A stretch of DNA of 64,000 nt. It comes from Dasypus novemcinctus (taxonomy: Eukaryota; Chordata; Mammalia; Cingulata; Dasypodidae). A model generated the notes under the pieces. The model worked only from the letters and a program-made list of their open reading frames with translations. It was not told where the DNA came from and made no database searches. The DNA lies in the NCBI RefSeq assembly GCF_030445035.2, contig NC_080676.1:17522940-17586939 (forward strand), written 5' to 3'. The position numbers and the translations under genes are program-made. Shown piece after piece: positions 24,541 through 34,840 of this stretch; within the stretch, counting starts at the first letter, position 1; each line of letters opens with the position of its first letter.

Positions 24541-25690
24541 AAAAAATCTTAATTTCATATATATGATATATCGAATACATGAGAACATGTCTGTTCTCAC
24601 TAGTGTGGGGAACAAAAATAGAAATTCAAAATCTTGGAACAATCTTAGAGACTTTGTTCAGAAATGGAACAGATTGAAATGACCTTTCACAATGATCATG
24701 TCAGTGTAAAAGGAAAAGAGGCCATTCCTATAAGGAAGCAAAATAACATGAAATGACAGAACCAACACCTTAACAGTTTATGTATGTCACCACAACTTGA
24801 AATACCTGAGGTATTTGTACAGATCAAGTGAATCAGTGACAACAAATCCAATTAACTTATTATGTTGATTTCAACAACCAAAGATATAGGCTAAAGAAAA
24901 AAAGTATCAAAATGAAGATTAACTCAAACCACAAATTTAAAATAAAATGTTACAATCGTCCATTACTCTGCTACAATATATGGCTTTGCTATAAAAGCTT
25001 TTATGCAGAGTCTGTGAAAGTATTTCCTGCAGTGCCCCCAGATCAAGTATTATCTTCTTGGGACAGGATTGTCTTCTATTGGCTCCTCTGGGGCTTGAAT
25101 CTTGTACATAGTATCACACATTATGATCAAATAATTAAATGCATCATACTTTAAAACAAGATTCCTGGGATTCTATTTACTTGCATTTCAGTTGACATAA
25201 AATGCCACTTTCACTTATGTAAGAATAGTTCTAAAATTGTATTCATTATGACTGAAGCCTGGAAAACAGGCTTGCAGAAGTTTGGAATTTATTGCAGAAT
25301 TCCAAATCTCAGGACTGAATAGGAGTTCAAAGTTGGTCTAGTCCAAGGACCCTGAGCAGAAAAACCAAAGGTTCAGAGAAGAGGAAAGAGTTATCCAGTA
25401 GTCATAGGTATTTATCATAAAGTGAAGAAAATTGCAACAGAATGGACTGTACTCGGATTTCCTCTTTGTTATGTAGTGATGCAAAGCACATCCAAGAAAT
25501 TTCACAAGAATAAGACAATGTTCTAAAGCAGAAACTTAAGACTATTTTAAAATAGTCACTTGAAGTGTTAGCAGTTAAAATGATTAAAACAGTGTACTTC
25601 TAGCAAAAAATTTTAGATAGGAACTTATAAAAATATACAATGTTGAATTAATGAATTGTAGTAACCTCAAATGGTAAACAGATAAATTAT
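24541..25690. other. Unique DNA, no gene
   Basis: AT-rich. A weak MIR-like antisense patch may exist near 25330-25410 (TCCAAGGACCCTGAGCAG...GGTTCAGAGAAGAGG). The open frames at 24464-24682 and 24912-25154 show nothing recognisable. Confidence 0.4.
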
Positions 25691-25694
25691 AGGT

Positions 25695-25800
25695 TATTTT
25701 TTCTCCTTCCTTCCTCCCTCCCTCCCTTCCTTCTCTCTCTCCCCTCCTTTTTCTTCTGCTGCTCTTCTGCTTTCTTCTTCTGTGCTTCTTATGCTTCCTT
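25695..25800. repeat. Polypyrimidine tract, (CCTT)n/(CT)n
   Basis: About 105 bases almost entirely of C and T on the plus strand, with CCTTCC, CTCTCT and TTCTTC motifs. It produces the Lys/Arg/Glu/Gly-rich minus-strand frame at 25584-25868, which is not a gene. Confidence 0.9.
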
Positions 25801-25865
25801 GGTATTATAGTAGATTTTAAATGTCCATGAATTCTTTGACATGTTTCCATTTTAAAGGTGGACAC

Positions 25866-26325
25866 CAATTCCCTTCTTTTTTAGTGTGGGCTGGACTTAA
25901 TGACTCATTCTAATAAATAGAATGTGGAGGGTGTGACCATGTGCTACTTCAGAAATCAGGTCAAAAAAAAGCATTACAACTTCTTCTTTGCTCATTCCTG
26001 GGTCACTTGATCTGGAAGAAGCCATGTCAAGAGGACACAAGAAGTCCTTTGAAGAGGTCCACATGGTGAGAAACTGAAGCCCCTTGTGAATAACCATGGG
26101 AATGAGCTCTCTTGGAAACATATCCTCCAGCACTGATCAGACTACCTGACTGCTGCACCCTCAACCAACCCCTTGACTGCAACCCTGTGAGAGAGCCCGA
26201 GCCAGAACAGCTAAGCTGCTCCAGAAATCCTGACCCCAAGTAACAGTGAGATAATCAATATTTGTTCCTTTAAACCTCTTAAGTTTTGAGATGATTTGCT
26301 ATGCAACAGTAGAAAACTAACCTTT
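25866..26325 (+). mobile_element. ERVL-MaLR LTR (MLT1-like)
   Basis: Landmarks in sense order: GTGTGGGCTGGACTTAATGACTC, TAATAAATAGAATGTGG, AGGTCCACATGGTGAGAAACTG, TCCTCCAGCACTGATCAGAC, CTTGACTGCAACCCTGTGAG, AGCCAGAACAGCTAAGCTGC, CAGTGAGATAATCAATATTTG, ending CAACAGTAGAAAACTAAC. This is the recognisable structure of an old MLT1-group LTR. The minus-strand frames here are antisense noise. Confidence 0.8.
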
Positions 26326-26568
26326 ATTAAGTCAAATTTTATGACAGGCTTCCTAAAGTAGTTTGGAGATTTTCTTGTAAAAAATATAATTACTCAAATA
26401 TCACATATTTTCTGTACAAATATAGAGAATTCAAATAGAGAAATATGAACAAGAAACCCTTATAATTGATGCATTAAAGATAAAAATTGTTCACAATTTA
26501 CTGTATAACTTTGGAGATTTTTGCTGATTATTAAATTAAGCTAAAAGAAACCATTAGGTATATCTACA

Positions 26569-26800
26569 GTGAGAGATTAAAATCACAAACTCTGGAACCA
26601 GACTTCCTTGGGTTTGAATCCTGGCCCCACCCCTAACTAGCTGTGCAACATTGAATAAGTTACTTAACTTCTTTTTTGCCTCAGTTTCCACATCTATAAA
26701 ATGGAAATAAAAATAGTCTGGTTCCTAGATTTGTTGTGAGGCTTAAATTAATTGAATTAATATATGCAAAAGATTAGAATTGCATCTGACCTTGGAAAGC
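26569..26800 (+). repeat. MIR SINE, nearly full length
   Basis: AATCACAAACTCTGGAACCAGACTTCCTTGGGTTTGAATCCTGGC is the tRNA-like part, followed by CTAGCTGTGCAACATTGAAT, GCCTCAGTTTCCACATCTAT and AAAATGGAAATAAAAATAG. The A/B-box-like parts are decayed. Confidence 0.9.
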
Positions 26801-26859
26801 ATTTTATACATTTGCAATATCATTATTTTGATGACGATAATGATGTTGATGTTGTCATA

Positions 26860-27430
26860 CCCATCGGGCCCTTCACCATTACACTGCTTTATAGTTCCTC
26901 GCGCCTTTGACCTAGTCTACCACTCCTTCCTGGAAATAGCTCCTCCGTTGCTATTGCTCTGCCAAAGTCTTAGATTTCTTCCTACTTTTAGTCAACTATT
27001 CCTTCTCAGTTATCTTTGCTCCTCTTCTCACTCTGCAATCAGGAAGATCTCAGTGTCTGTCCTTGGATCTTAACTTTGCCTTTTCCAGAACTCCTTCAGT
27101 TTCATGGTCTAAATCACCAAGGTTCTGCATGGTCTGGCTCCCACATCATTGGGGACATATCTCTTCCTACTACACACCAGACTCAATGACCTCCTTTCTG
27201 TCCTCCCAGACACCAGTTCCTTTGGTGCCTCCAAACTGTTGAACTTACCACTCTGGGTGCCTATCAAGTATCTCTTCTAGCTCTCTGTAAAGTTCTTGTT
27301 TTGATACTTCCTCTGAGAAAGGGCCTTCCTGACCATTCCCTATTACTCTCTTGTTCATTCCTTTTCTGTTTATTACCACAATCTAATCTAATTACATTAT
27401 TTGTTTACTTGTATATTCATGTTACCTGCA
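26860..27430 (+). repeat. L2 LINE fragment (sense)
   Basis: Contains degraded L2 blocks in sense order: GGTCTGGCTCCCACATCATT, AAAGGGCCTTCCTGACCATT, and TATTTGTTTACTTGTATATTC near the 3' end. The plus-strand frames at 26780-27073 and 27301-27504 belong to it and have stops on either side. Confidence 0.7.
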
Positions 27431-27880
27431 AACACTACATGGCAAGCAATGGCATAGGTACTTATATCATTGAAGGAAACAGTCAGAGATCCCTGCCATT
27501 GTAGAGCTTATATTCTAGTTTTGAAAGATAAACAGTAAAGAAAAAACCTAACAAACAGATAATTTTATGGTATTTTAATGGTGGTAAGAGTGTTGGTTAA
27601 AAAATAATAAAAGGAGACCAGGGTAAGGGGTAATAATAGAAGTAAAAGGTTGGGGGAGGGAATAGCAGTTTCAACATGAAACATGGTATTGGGGTGGGTC
27701 TCCTTGAGATAGATGGTGAGAAAATTCTTGAAGGCAGTAAGATTGGGTCATACGCATACTGGGGAGAATATTGCTCCAGACCATAGAGGCAGGCAGTAAG
27801 CAGATTTTCATGTGGAATCATGCCTAGTTGTTCAACAAACTTCAAAGTGCTGATGAAGCAGAGAACCCAAGGACATGAGC
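27425..27880 (-). repeat. L2 LINE fragment (antisense)
   Basis: From 27440 the plus strand reads the antisense of an L2 3' end (AGATCCCTGCCATTGTAGAG, CTTATATTCTAG) and continues into further antisense L2 blocks. Together with the sense L2 just before it, two L2 3' ends meet tail to tail. Confidence 0.6.
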
Positions 27881-27921
27881 AGAAGGGGGAGAGGAGATGG
27901 GAGAGAAAATCTAGGATGAAC

Positions 27922-28368
27922 CTCTTTTAGTTACCTTAGCTGTTCAGGCCAATAGCATGAAATGGGTTGGCTTAAACAATGGGAATTTATTAGCTTATAG
28001 TTTTGAGGCTAAAAGCATATCCAAATCAAGACATCATCAAGGAAATGTATCTCCCTGAAGACTGTGGCATTCGGGGGATGCCAGTAATCCTTGGCCCCTC
28101 TGACGCATAGCAAGGTATAAGACAATGTCCCTTCTCTTGTTTCATTGATTTCAGCTTCTTACTTCCTGTGGCTTTCTCTTCCTGACTGAATTTCATTCCA
28201 CTTATAAAGGACTCCAGTAATAGGATTAAGACCCATCTTGATTGAGACAGGGCACACCTTATAACTGGAACAACCTCATCAAATGATCCTACTTACAATG
28301 GGCTCACCTCCATAGGAATGAAATAAATTTAAGACCATGTTTTTCTGGGTTCTATACAACTTCAAGCC
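27922..28368 (-). mobile_element. 3' LTR of the MaLR provirus
   Basis: Shares with the other LTR the antisense blocks TCAAGACATCATCAAGG, CCCTGAAGACTG, ATTAAGACCCATC(T/C)TGATTGAG and CAATGGGCT. Its outer TG/CA ends are degraded. The LTRs differ at many positions and by indels, so integration is old. Confidence 0.8.
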
Positions 28369-28609
28369 AGTTAGAGGTGTGGTCAGTCCTGTACACAATT
28401 ACTCTGTTTGTGGACCTGTGAAACTTAGAGAACAAGTATTCTGTCTTCAATATACAAAGGAGAGACAGGCATAGGATGAACATTCCCAGTGCTACAGGGA
28501 GAAATTGGAAGGGAAACAGTGGTCATGGTTCCCAAACAATTCTGAAAACCAACAGGGCATAATACATTCGAATTCAAAGTCTGAGAGTCATCTGTAGAAA
28601 GATGGTTTG

Positions 28610-28860
28610 TCTTCCCGGTCTGATGTTGCAGCAGCCCCACCTTTTCCAGGTGCTTGTGCAGCTGCCATGCTCTCTCTGAACACTGGGGTGAAGGTTCATC
28701 TTCTCCAAGCATTGGAACAGTGGCCAGTTTCTCGCAAACCCTGGGGTATAGGTTCCACCCTCTCAGAGCACGTGGGCAGCAGTGCACTTCCTGAATAATG
28801 GGGCGGAAGCCCTACCCTCTCCAAGTGCTGGGACAGGCCCACACTCTTTAGGCAGACATA
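28610..28860. repeat. Imperfect ~70-bp tandem units in the MaLR internal region
   Basis: A unit of the form 'ctctctgaacactggggtgaaggttcatcttctccaagc...' recurs about three times (near 28668, 28757 and 28795), each with an AC(A)CTGGGG- or ATGGGGC-like stretch followed by CC(T)CTCCAAG-like stretch. Spacing and identity are loose. Confidence 0.5.
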
Positions 28861-29256
28861 AGGGTTCGTTCTTTTGGCCCAAGAAGGTGCCTTCATTCCA
28901 GGCCTCAGCTTCTGTGGTTCTGCCCTTAAAGTGATTTTTCCTTCAATCTGGCCCTTTTCTCTCCCTTTTAGTCCAGACTGGCAGTGGTTCTGGTCATACA
29001 AGTTACACACAAAAAAACAAGTTGTTTCTGCATGTAGTTCATAAGGGTCCAAACCATCAGACAAAATTACTTTCCACAGATCTTTCCTGGATGACCACTT
29101 TTCTAATCCTGATTTCCATGGAAATTGCTGACTGAGTCCAGGTTCATTTAAACCCTCATGTAGAGCACTGTTCTCTAGTGACTCACTTTCTGGAAGCTCA
29201 GAATTTTCCAAACCGTCAATTTTTGGTTTCTTTATGTCCAGGAATTCCTTTCTCAC
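28696..29256 (-). pseudogene. 186-codon open stretch in the MaLR internal region
   Basis: The longest open frame in the window outside SINEs. It begins MRKEFLDIKKPKIDGLENSE, is hydrophilic and rich in Glu, Leu and Ser at the start, and ends in Leu/Pro/Gly-rich, repeat-like text (SVGLSQHLERVGLPPHYSG). I see no zinc knuckle, protease, reverse-transcriptase or membrane segment and do not recognise the product. MaLR internal regions are gag-derived at most. Frame survival may be partly due to the tandem ~70-bp units at about 28620-28850. An origin as a residual gag-like frame is inference; coding today is unproven. Confidence 0.4.
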
Positions 29257-29730
29257 CTTATCCCTTTCCTCTCACATTTTACTATCAGCTACAAGAAGAA
29301 AGCAGGATGCACTTTCCACACTTAGCTGGGAAATCTCCTCAGCTAAATATCCAAGTTTCTCACTCTCAAGTTTTGCCTTCCATCTGGAATCAGAATTCAA
29401 TTTCACTACGTTTTCTGGCACTTTAAAACAAGGATCATTTTAATGTAACATTTTGTGTGATCTGTCTTTAAAAAAAAAAAGATAATAAAAAAAGAACTTA
29501 AAAAAAACAAAACAGAAAAAACGTAAGAGATTACTTTTCCTCAAGTTTCCAATAACACAGTCATCATTTCCTTATCAGGCTCACCCAAAGTACCTTTAGC
29601 ATCCATATTTCTACCAACAGTCTTTTCAAAGCATCTAGGCTTTTTCTATCAAGCTCATCACAATTCTTCCAGTCTCTACCCATTACCCACTTCCAAAGTC
29701 ATTTCTACATTTTGGTATTTGCAATAGTAG

Positions 29731-29750
29731 CACCTCTTCTCCTGGTACCA
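29731..29750 (-). other. Primer-binding site, tRNA-Leu type
   Basis: On the minus strand the 5' LTR ends ...TTAAAACA, followed by a short spacer and TGGTACCAGGAG, then AAGAGGTG. The first 12 bases are complementary to the 3' end of tRNA-Leu(UAA), the primer of ERV-L and MaLR elements; the next 8 are degraded. It fixes the orientation and the LTR/internal boundary. Confidence 0.8.
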
Positions 29751-29755
29751 AAATC

Positions 29756-30167
29756 TGTTTTAATTTCCTAACTGCTCAAGAAAATACCATGAAATAGCTT
29801 GACTTAAACATAAGAATTTATTAGCAATACTTTTTGAGGCTAAAAGAAAGGCCAAATCAAGGCATTATCAAGACAATATTTCTCTCTGAAGACTGGCATT
29901 CTGGGGCTGGCTGCTGGCAATCCTTGGTTTCTTTGTCACATGGCGATGCACATGACAGTGTTTCCTAGTGTCTCCCTTCTCTTCCATGTTTCTTTGTATG
30001 CATTGAAACTCCACTTAAAAAAGCTCCAGCAATAGAATTAAGACCCATCCTGATTGAGGAGAGTCATGCCTACTTAAGCGAAGTAATCTCATCAGAAGTT
30101 GCTCTATACAATGGGCTTATACCCACAGGAACAGAGTATATTAAACAGACAGCTTTAAACCACCACA
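29756..30167 (-). mobile_element. 5' LTR of the MaLR provirus
   Basis: 412 bp, with TG at 29756 and CA at 30166-30167 on the plus strand, i.e. intact TG...CA termini. On the minus strand it starts TGTGGTGGTTTAAAGCTG. Internal blocks are shared with 27922-28368 and with the element at 48530-48977. Confidence 0.85.
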
Positions 30168-31145
30168 GAAACTGTAGGCCATTTTAAGGATAACATTTTG
30201 TTTATTTAATTATGTTCTCCTTGATGTGATATACAGGTCCAATTGTTGATGAAAGTGAACAATTTGACCAGCACATTTCTAGGAATCATTAATTCATTTT
30301 TTCTGGTATGTTATAGAACTACTCATTTATATATTCAAGGTGTTGATTTTTAAATATATATTTTTATTGCACAAGTTGTGAACTTAAAAAACAATCATAC
30401 ACATGTGTAGAATTTCCATACAACAACTCTTTACCAACACACCACACCATTGTGGAACATTTTTTATAGATTATGAGATAATATCATCAGACTATTACCA
30501 CTAACTATGGTCCATAGCATACATTTGGCATATTTTTTCCTATTATTAACACAGTACTTCTTTGACATTGATGCAAGAACTTTACAGTATTGCTGTTTAC
30601 TATAGTCCATAGGTTACGTTAATTAAATTTTTCCCATGCTTCTCCACATTTCCACCACCCTGCAATAATGGTGAACATATGTTCTAGTTCAGAGAAGGAT
30701 ATTCTTGCATTTGTACTATTAACCACAATTCTCATCCATCGCTGGGTTCACTGTGTGATTCAGTCTCTAGATTATTCTCTAGCTTCTTTCAATTGACGTT
30801 TACATTCTCAAAATACCCTTTTCATCTGTAATCCCTTTTATAAACCAGCTGCTATTCACTATAATGTGTTACCATCAGCTCTATCCATTTCCACACTTTA
30901 CAGTCATGTTAATTAAAACATCTACATACATTAAACATCAGTACTCTTTCACAGCCCTCCTCTTATCTTCTAATAACCTATACTCTAGGTTTTACCCCAT
31001 GAGTTTATTCTTCATATTTAGTTCATATTAGTGAGAACATGCACTCTTTGTCCTTTTGTGTCTGTCTTTCACTTAGCATAATGTCTTCAAGTTTCCTCAA
31101 TGTTGTCTTGTGCTTCTCTAGTTCATTTGTTCTTAGATCTGAATA

Positions 31146-31382
31146 TTATTCAATCGTATGTATACACCACATTTTGTTTATCCATTCGTTAATTGGTAGA
31201 CACTTGGGCTGCTTCCATCTTTTGGCAATTGTGAACAACACTGCTATGAATGTGGGTATATAGATGTCTGCTTGTGTCACGGTTTTCAATTTTTCTGGAT
31301 ATATTCCTAGTAGAGAAATTGCTTGATCAAATGGCAATTCTATGTATAGCTTCCTTAGGAACCGCCAAACTGTTTTCCACAA
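31146..31382 (-). pseudogene. L1 ORF2 C-terminal fragment
   Basis: 78 open codons reading MWKTVWRFLRKLYIELPFDQ, then AISLLGIYPEKLK, then FIAVLFTIAKRWKQPKCLP and EWINKMW. This is the conserved C-terminal end of L1 ORF2p, downstream of the reverse transcriptase. The normally present Cys-rich segment lies upstream in another frame. Confidence 0.9.
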
Positions 31383-32109
31383 AGCCTACATCATTTTACA
31401 ATCCCACCAACAGTGAAGGAGTGTTCCTATTTCTCCACATCCTCTCTAGCACTTACTGTTTTCTGTGTGTGTTTTTTAATAATAGTCATTCTCTGCAGTG
31501 TGAGATGATATCCCATTGTTGTTTTTATTTGTATTTCCCTAAAATCTAGTGATATTGAACATTTTTTTCATGTGCTTTTTGGCCATTTGTATTTCCCCTT
31601 TGGAGAAATATCTATTTAAGTCTTTTGCCTGTTTTTATATTGGATTACTTACTCTTTTATTGTTGAGATGTATGATTTCTTTATAGAGAATGCAAATCAA
31701 CCCTTACCGGAAACATGGTTCCCAAATATTTTCTCCTATTGAATGAGCTGCCTTTTCACCTTCTTGATGAAGTCCTTTGAATAACGAAAGTGTTTAAACT
31801 TGTGAGGTCCCATTTATCTGTTTTCTTTCATTGCTCGTGCTTTTGGAATTAGGTTTAAAAGACCACCACGTATCACCAGGTCTTGAAAATGTTTTCCTAC
31901 ATTTTCTTCTAGAAACTTTATGGTTTTAGCTTTTTATATTTGATCCATTTTGAGTTAATTTTTGTATAACATGTGAGGCAGGGGTCCTCTTTCTTTTGGC
32001 TATGGATATCCAGTTCTCCCAGCACCACTTCTTACCCAGCTGGGTGATTTTGGCAGGCTTGTCAAAAATCAGTTGACAACAGATGTGAGGGCATTTCTAA
32101 ACCATCAAT

Positions 32110-32328
32110 TCAGTTCCATGGATCTATGTGTCCATCTTTTTGCCAGCACCTTTTTGCCATTCTATCTAGGTAATTAGATTTAAAGTCCGGAAATGAAAGT
32201 CCTCTGATTTGGCTTTTCCTTTTTACGATGTTTCTGACTATTACCCTTCCAAGTAAATTTGATAATTGTGTTTTCCATTTGTTTAAAAAATGCTGATCAA
32301 ATTTTTTTTTGGGTTGCATTGAATCCAT
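32110..32328 (-). pseudogene. L1 ORF2 central fragment
   Basis: 72 open codons. The stretches RKSQIRGLSFPDFKSNYLDR and RCWQKDGHIDPWN match the L1 ORF2 segment that lies after the RT domain ('GGLTLPDFK...WYW...R.ID.WN' pattern). Isolated by frameshifts from the RT frame at 32600-33145. Confidence 0.88.
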
Positions 32329-32599
32329 ATATCAATTTGTGTAGAACTGATATCTTAATGATATTTAGTCTTCCAATCCATAGCATGGAAATTTTTTTCC
32401 AATTATTTAGATCTTTAAATTTCTTTTAGCAATGCATTATGGTTTTCTGAACACCGGGACTTTATATCTTTCATTAAGGTTATTCCTAAATATTTGATTC
32501 TTTTAGTCACTATTGTAAATGGAATTTTTTTTCCTGTTTTCCTCCTCAGATTGCACATTTATAACTGTATAGAAACACCACTACTTTTGCATATTGCTC

Positions 32600-33145
32600 T
32601 TATATCCTGACACTGCTAAAATTCTTTATTAACTCTAGTAGTGTCATTGTAGATTTTTTGGGACTTTCTAGATATAGGATCATATCATCTGTGAATATCA
32701 AAGTTTTACTTCTTCCTTTATGATTTGAATGCCTTTTTATTTCTTTTTCTTGCACTATATTGAACAACAGTGGTGATAGTGGGCATCCTTGTCTTGTCCC
32801 TGATCTCAACAGGAAAGCTTTTAGTCTTTCACCATTGAGTACAATGTTAGCTATGGATTTTTCATATATGGCTTTTATCATGTTAAGAAAGTTTCCTTCA
32901 ATTCCTATCTTTGGTAGTATTTTTATCAAAAAAGGATGCTGGATTTTGTCAAATGCCTTTTCTATATCAATTGATAGAATCATGTGATTTTTCTTCTTTG
33001 ATTTATTAAGTGGTGCATTACCTTGATTATCTTGTGTTGAACCACCCTTGCATGCTTGAGATAAAACACACTTAATTATAATGAATAATTCTTTTAATAT
33101 GTTGTTGAATTTGATTAGCCAGTATTTTGTTGAGGAGTTTTGCAT
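32600..33145 (-). pseudogene. L1 ORF2 reverse-transcriptase fragment
   Basis: 181 codons. [20 protein letters not shown] is RT motif [18 protein letters not shown] motif B, and [11 protein letters not shown] the catalytic motif C region. Between B and C about eight residues usually present are missing without loss of frame. The alanine before the DD pair is replaced by threonine, consistent with a single G-to-A change. No intact upstream endonuclease or downstream continuation exists in this copy, so it is dead. Confidence 0.92.
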
Positions 33146-33350
33146 CCATATTCATCAGAGTATTGGGTTTTTAATTTTCTTTTTTCAGAATGTTTTTACC
33201 TGTCTTTGGCATTACAGTGATATTGGTTTTATATAATAAGTTTGGTATTCTTTCTTGTTCAATTTTTTTTGGAAGAGCTTGATTAAGATTGGTGTTAAAT
33301 CTTCTTTGAATGCTTGGTAGAACTCATCTTTTGAAAGTATTTAATCTAAT

Positions 33351-33728
33351 GAAAGATTTCTTTATTTGGATTTTATTGTAACTGTTGTTTCTGTTGTATT
33401 TGTTCAGATTTATTTATTAGGAATCTCAACTACCTATATGTTGTATTTCCAAGCTCTGTATTTTAAACTACTGTGCTCTGTGTCATTGTTTTCATATTCT
33501 CCCCTTCTTCCTTCATGTTCTGGAAAAGTTCTTAAATTTACCTTCTACACCAGGATTTAATTTACTAAAGTATTGGTTCTGCTTTTTCCTATGTTGAATA
33601 TTAATCACATATGTTAATGCATTGTTAGTCATCTTTCATTCTTTCATTACCTCAGCCAGCAGTCTTTTCATATCAATTTGCTATGTTAAAATCTCTTCTT
33701 TTCTCTTTTTTGTTCCCCCAAAGGTGTG
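33351..33728. other. Unclassified AT-rich DNA between L1 and DAS
   Basis: The plus-strand frame 33366-33560 and the start of 33622-34116 lie here, without recognisable content. Confidence 0.35.
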
Positions 33729-34152
33729 TTTTTTTGAAAAGATTTATTATTTATTTATTTCTCTCTCCTTGCCCCGCACCCCCCCCACCGTTGTCTGTTC
33801 TCTGTGTCTATTTGCTGCGTCTACTTCATCCACTTCTGTTGTTGTCAGCAGCACCAGAATCTGTGTTTCTTTTTGTTGCATCGTCTTGTTGTGTCAGCTC
33901 TCCGTGTGTGTGGCACCATTCTTAGGCAGGCTGCACTTTTCTTTCGCACTGGGTGGCTCTCCTTACGGGGCGCACTCCTTGCGCATGGGGCTCCCTTACT
34001 CGGGGGACACCCCTGCGTGGTACGGCACTCTTTGCCCACATCAGCACTGCACATGGGCCAGCTCCACACGGGTAAAGGAGGCCCGGGGTTTGAACCGCAG
34101 ACCTCCCATGTGGTAGACGGATGCCCTAACCACTGGGCCAAGTCCCTTTCCC
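33729..34152 (-). mobile_element. DAS SINE (long)
   Basis: Antisense full-length copy: the tRNA-like head with TGGCCCAGTGGTTAGGGC lies at about 34150-34080, the GC-rich body follows, and the tail of AAATAAATAA and A residues is at 33729-33770. Target duplications of at least 14 bases, CCAAAGGTGTGTTTT, flank it (about 33717-33732 and 34153-34168). A TTATAT-free, CpG-rich body gives spurious frames in all phases, the longest 164 codons. Confidence 0.93.
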
Positions 34153-34558
34153 CCAAAGGTGTGTTTTGATAAAGCAGTGCACCTACTCTCTGAAACTATT
34201 TGTTTCCATAATATTTTCTTAAAATATATGCCTCTTTTGCTTCTTAAGTAATTGTCTATTTTAATTTTATATCCATAATCATTTCTTTGTTTCTCTTTAA
34301 CTATCCTGGAACAAGGACATTGTATCAAAACATGATATTTAATGAAACTTCACTTGCATGTTTTCCTCTAGTGTCTTGTCAATGGAAAATTAAGAGCTGT
34401 TAGACATCTTAAGTGTTAGGGTTGGTAAACATAAGTGTCCATTACTAGGTCACTGATTTGAAATTGAATGGCAAAGGATCTCAGATAGTTCAAGCAAGGA
34501 AACGTCATACACACAGTTCCTGATTTGGATTTGACAAAGCTGTGGAAATTCTAGCCAC

Positions 34559-34840
34559 TTATCTCCTGTGATTTTCTTTGTGGCCCAGCATCTGCTCTAG
34601 GTATATGGAGAATCCTTCTGTAGGCTGTTCCTGATATGTTTTACTCACTACATCCAGGAAAAGTCCCACCAGGATGATTAGAATGTCTCTGAATTTCTCA
34701 TCTGCGTGCCTGTGATAGCCCAATGGTGGGTCTGCAGTAGTAGAACTCCTCATCAATGAAGTTGGTCCAGTAACTCTTTTTCACACCAGCCTTAAAACCC
34801 TTCAAATCTGGGCTGCCAGGGAAGATCTTCCTGTTTTCTT
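34559..34840 (-). pseudogene. Coding-like patch, unidentified
   Basis: On the minus strand, one frame (about 34830-34700) reads GFKAGVKKSYWTNFIDEEFY and a second overlapping frame continues as PLGYHRHADEKFRDILIILV and on to a stop at about 34559. The two read like one protein interrupted by a frameshift near 34710-34740: charged, with an aromatic run and a hydrophobic helix. I do not recognise the protein and see no extension upstream. It could be a remnant of a retrocopy or of a viral internal region, or chance. Confidence 0.3.

Larger units (their letters stand above)
27922..30167 (-). mobile_element. ERVL-MaLR provirus, two LTRs plus internal region
   Basis: Direct repeats at 27922-28368 and 29756-30167 enclose about 1.39 kb of internal sequence; on the minus strand the order is 5' LTR, internal, 3' LTR. 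The primer-binding site lies immediately after the 5' LTR, and the first internal few hundred bases follow the known start of MaLR internal regions. No pol-like protein is visible, as usual for MaLRs. Possible 5-bp duplications are GAACC before 27922 and GAAAC after 30167, matching at 4 of 5 positions. The exact left boundary is uncertain by a few bases. A third relative of this LTR is at 48530-48977. Confidence 0.85.
30350..33350 (-). mobile_element. 5'-truncated L1 (ORF2 RT region to 3' UTR)
   Basis: The minus strand carries about 3 kb of the 3' half of an L1: reverse transcriptase (33145-32600), central region (32328-32110), C-terminal end of ORF2 (31382-31146), then 3' UTR to about 30350. 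The frame is interrupted repeatedly. The 3' UTR block ACCACTAACTATGGTCCATAGC is shared with 19645-19870. The 5' end fades at about 33350, inside the RT region, the usual outcome of incomplete reverse transcription. Confidence 0.92.

Noticed and set aside
25584..25868. Basic Lys/Arg-rich minus-strand frame
   Set aside because: Caused by the polypyrimidine microsatellite on the plus strand.
33622..34169. Overlapping open frames of up to 164 codons
   Set aside because: They lie over a GC-rich DAS SINE; the same frames recur at other DAS copies (10246-10630, 51310-51768, 58750-59229, 60721-61105). They are compositional artefacts.
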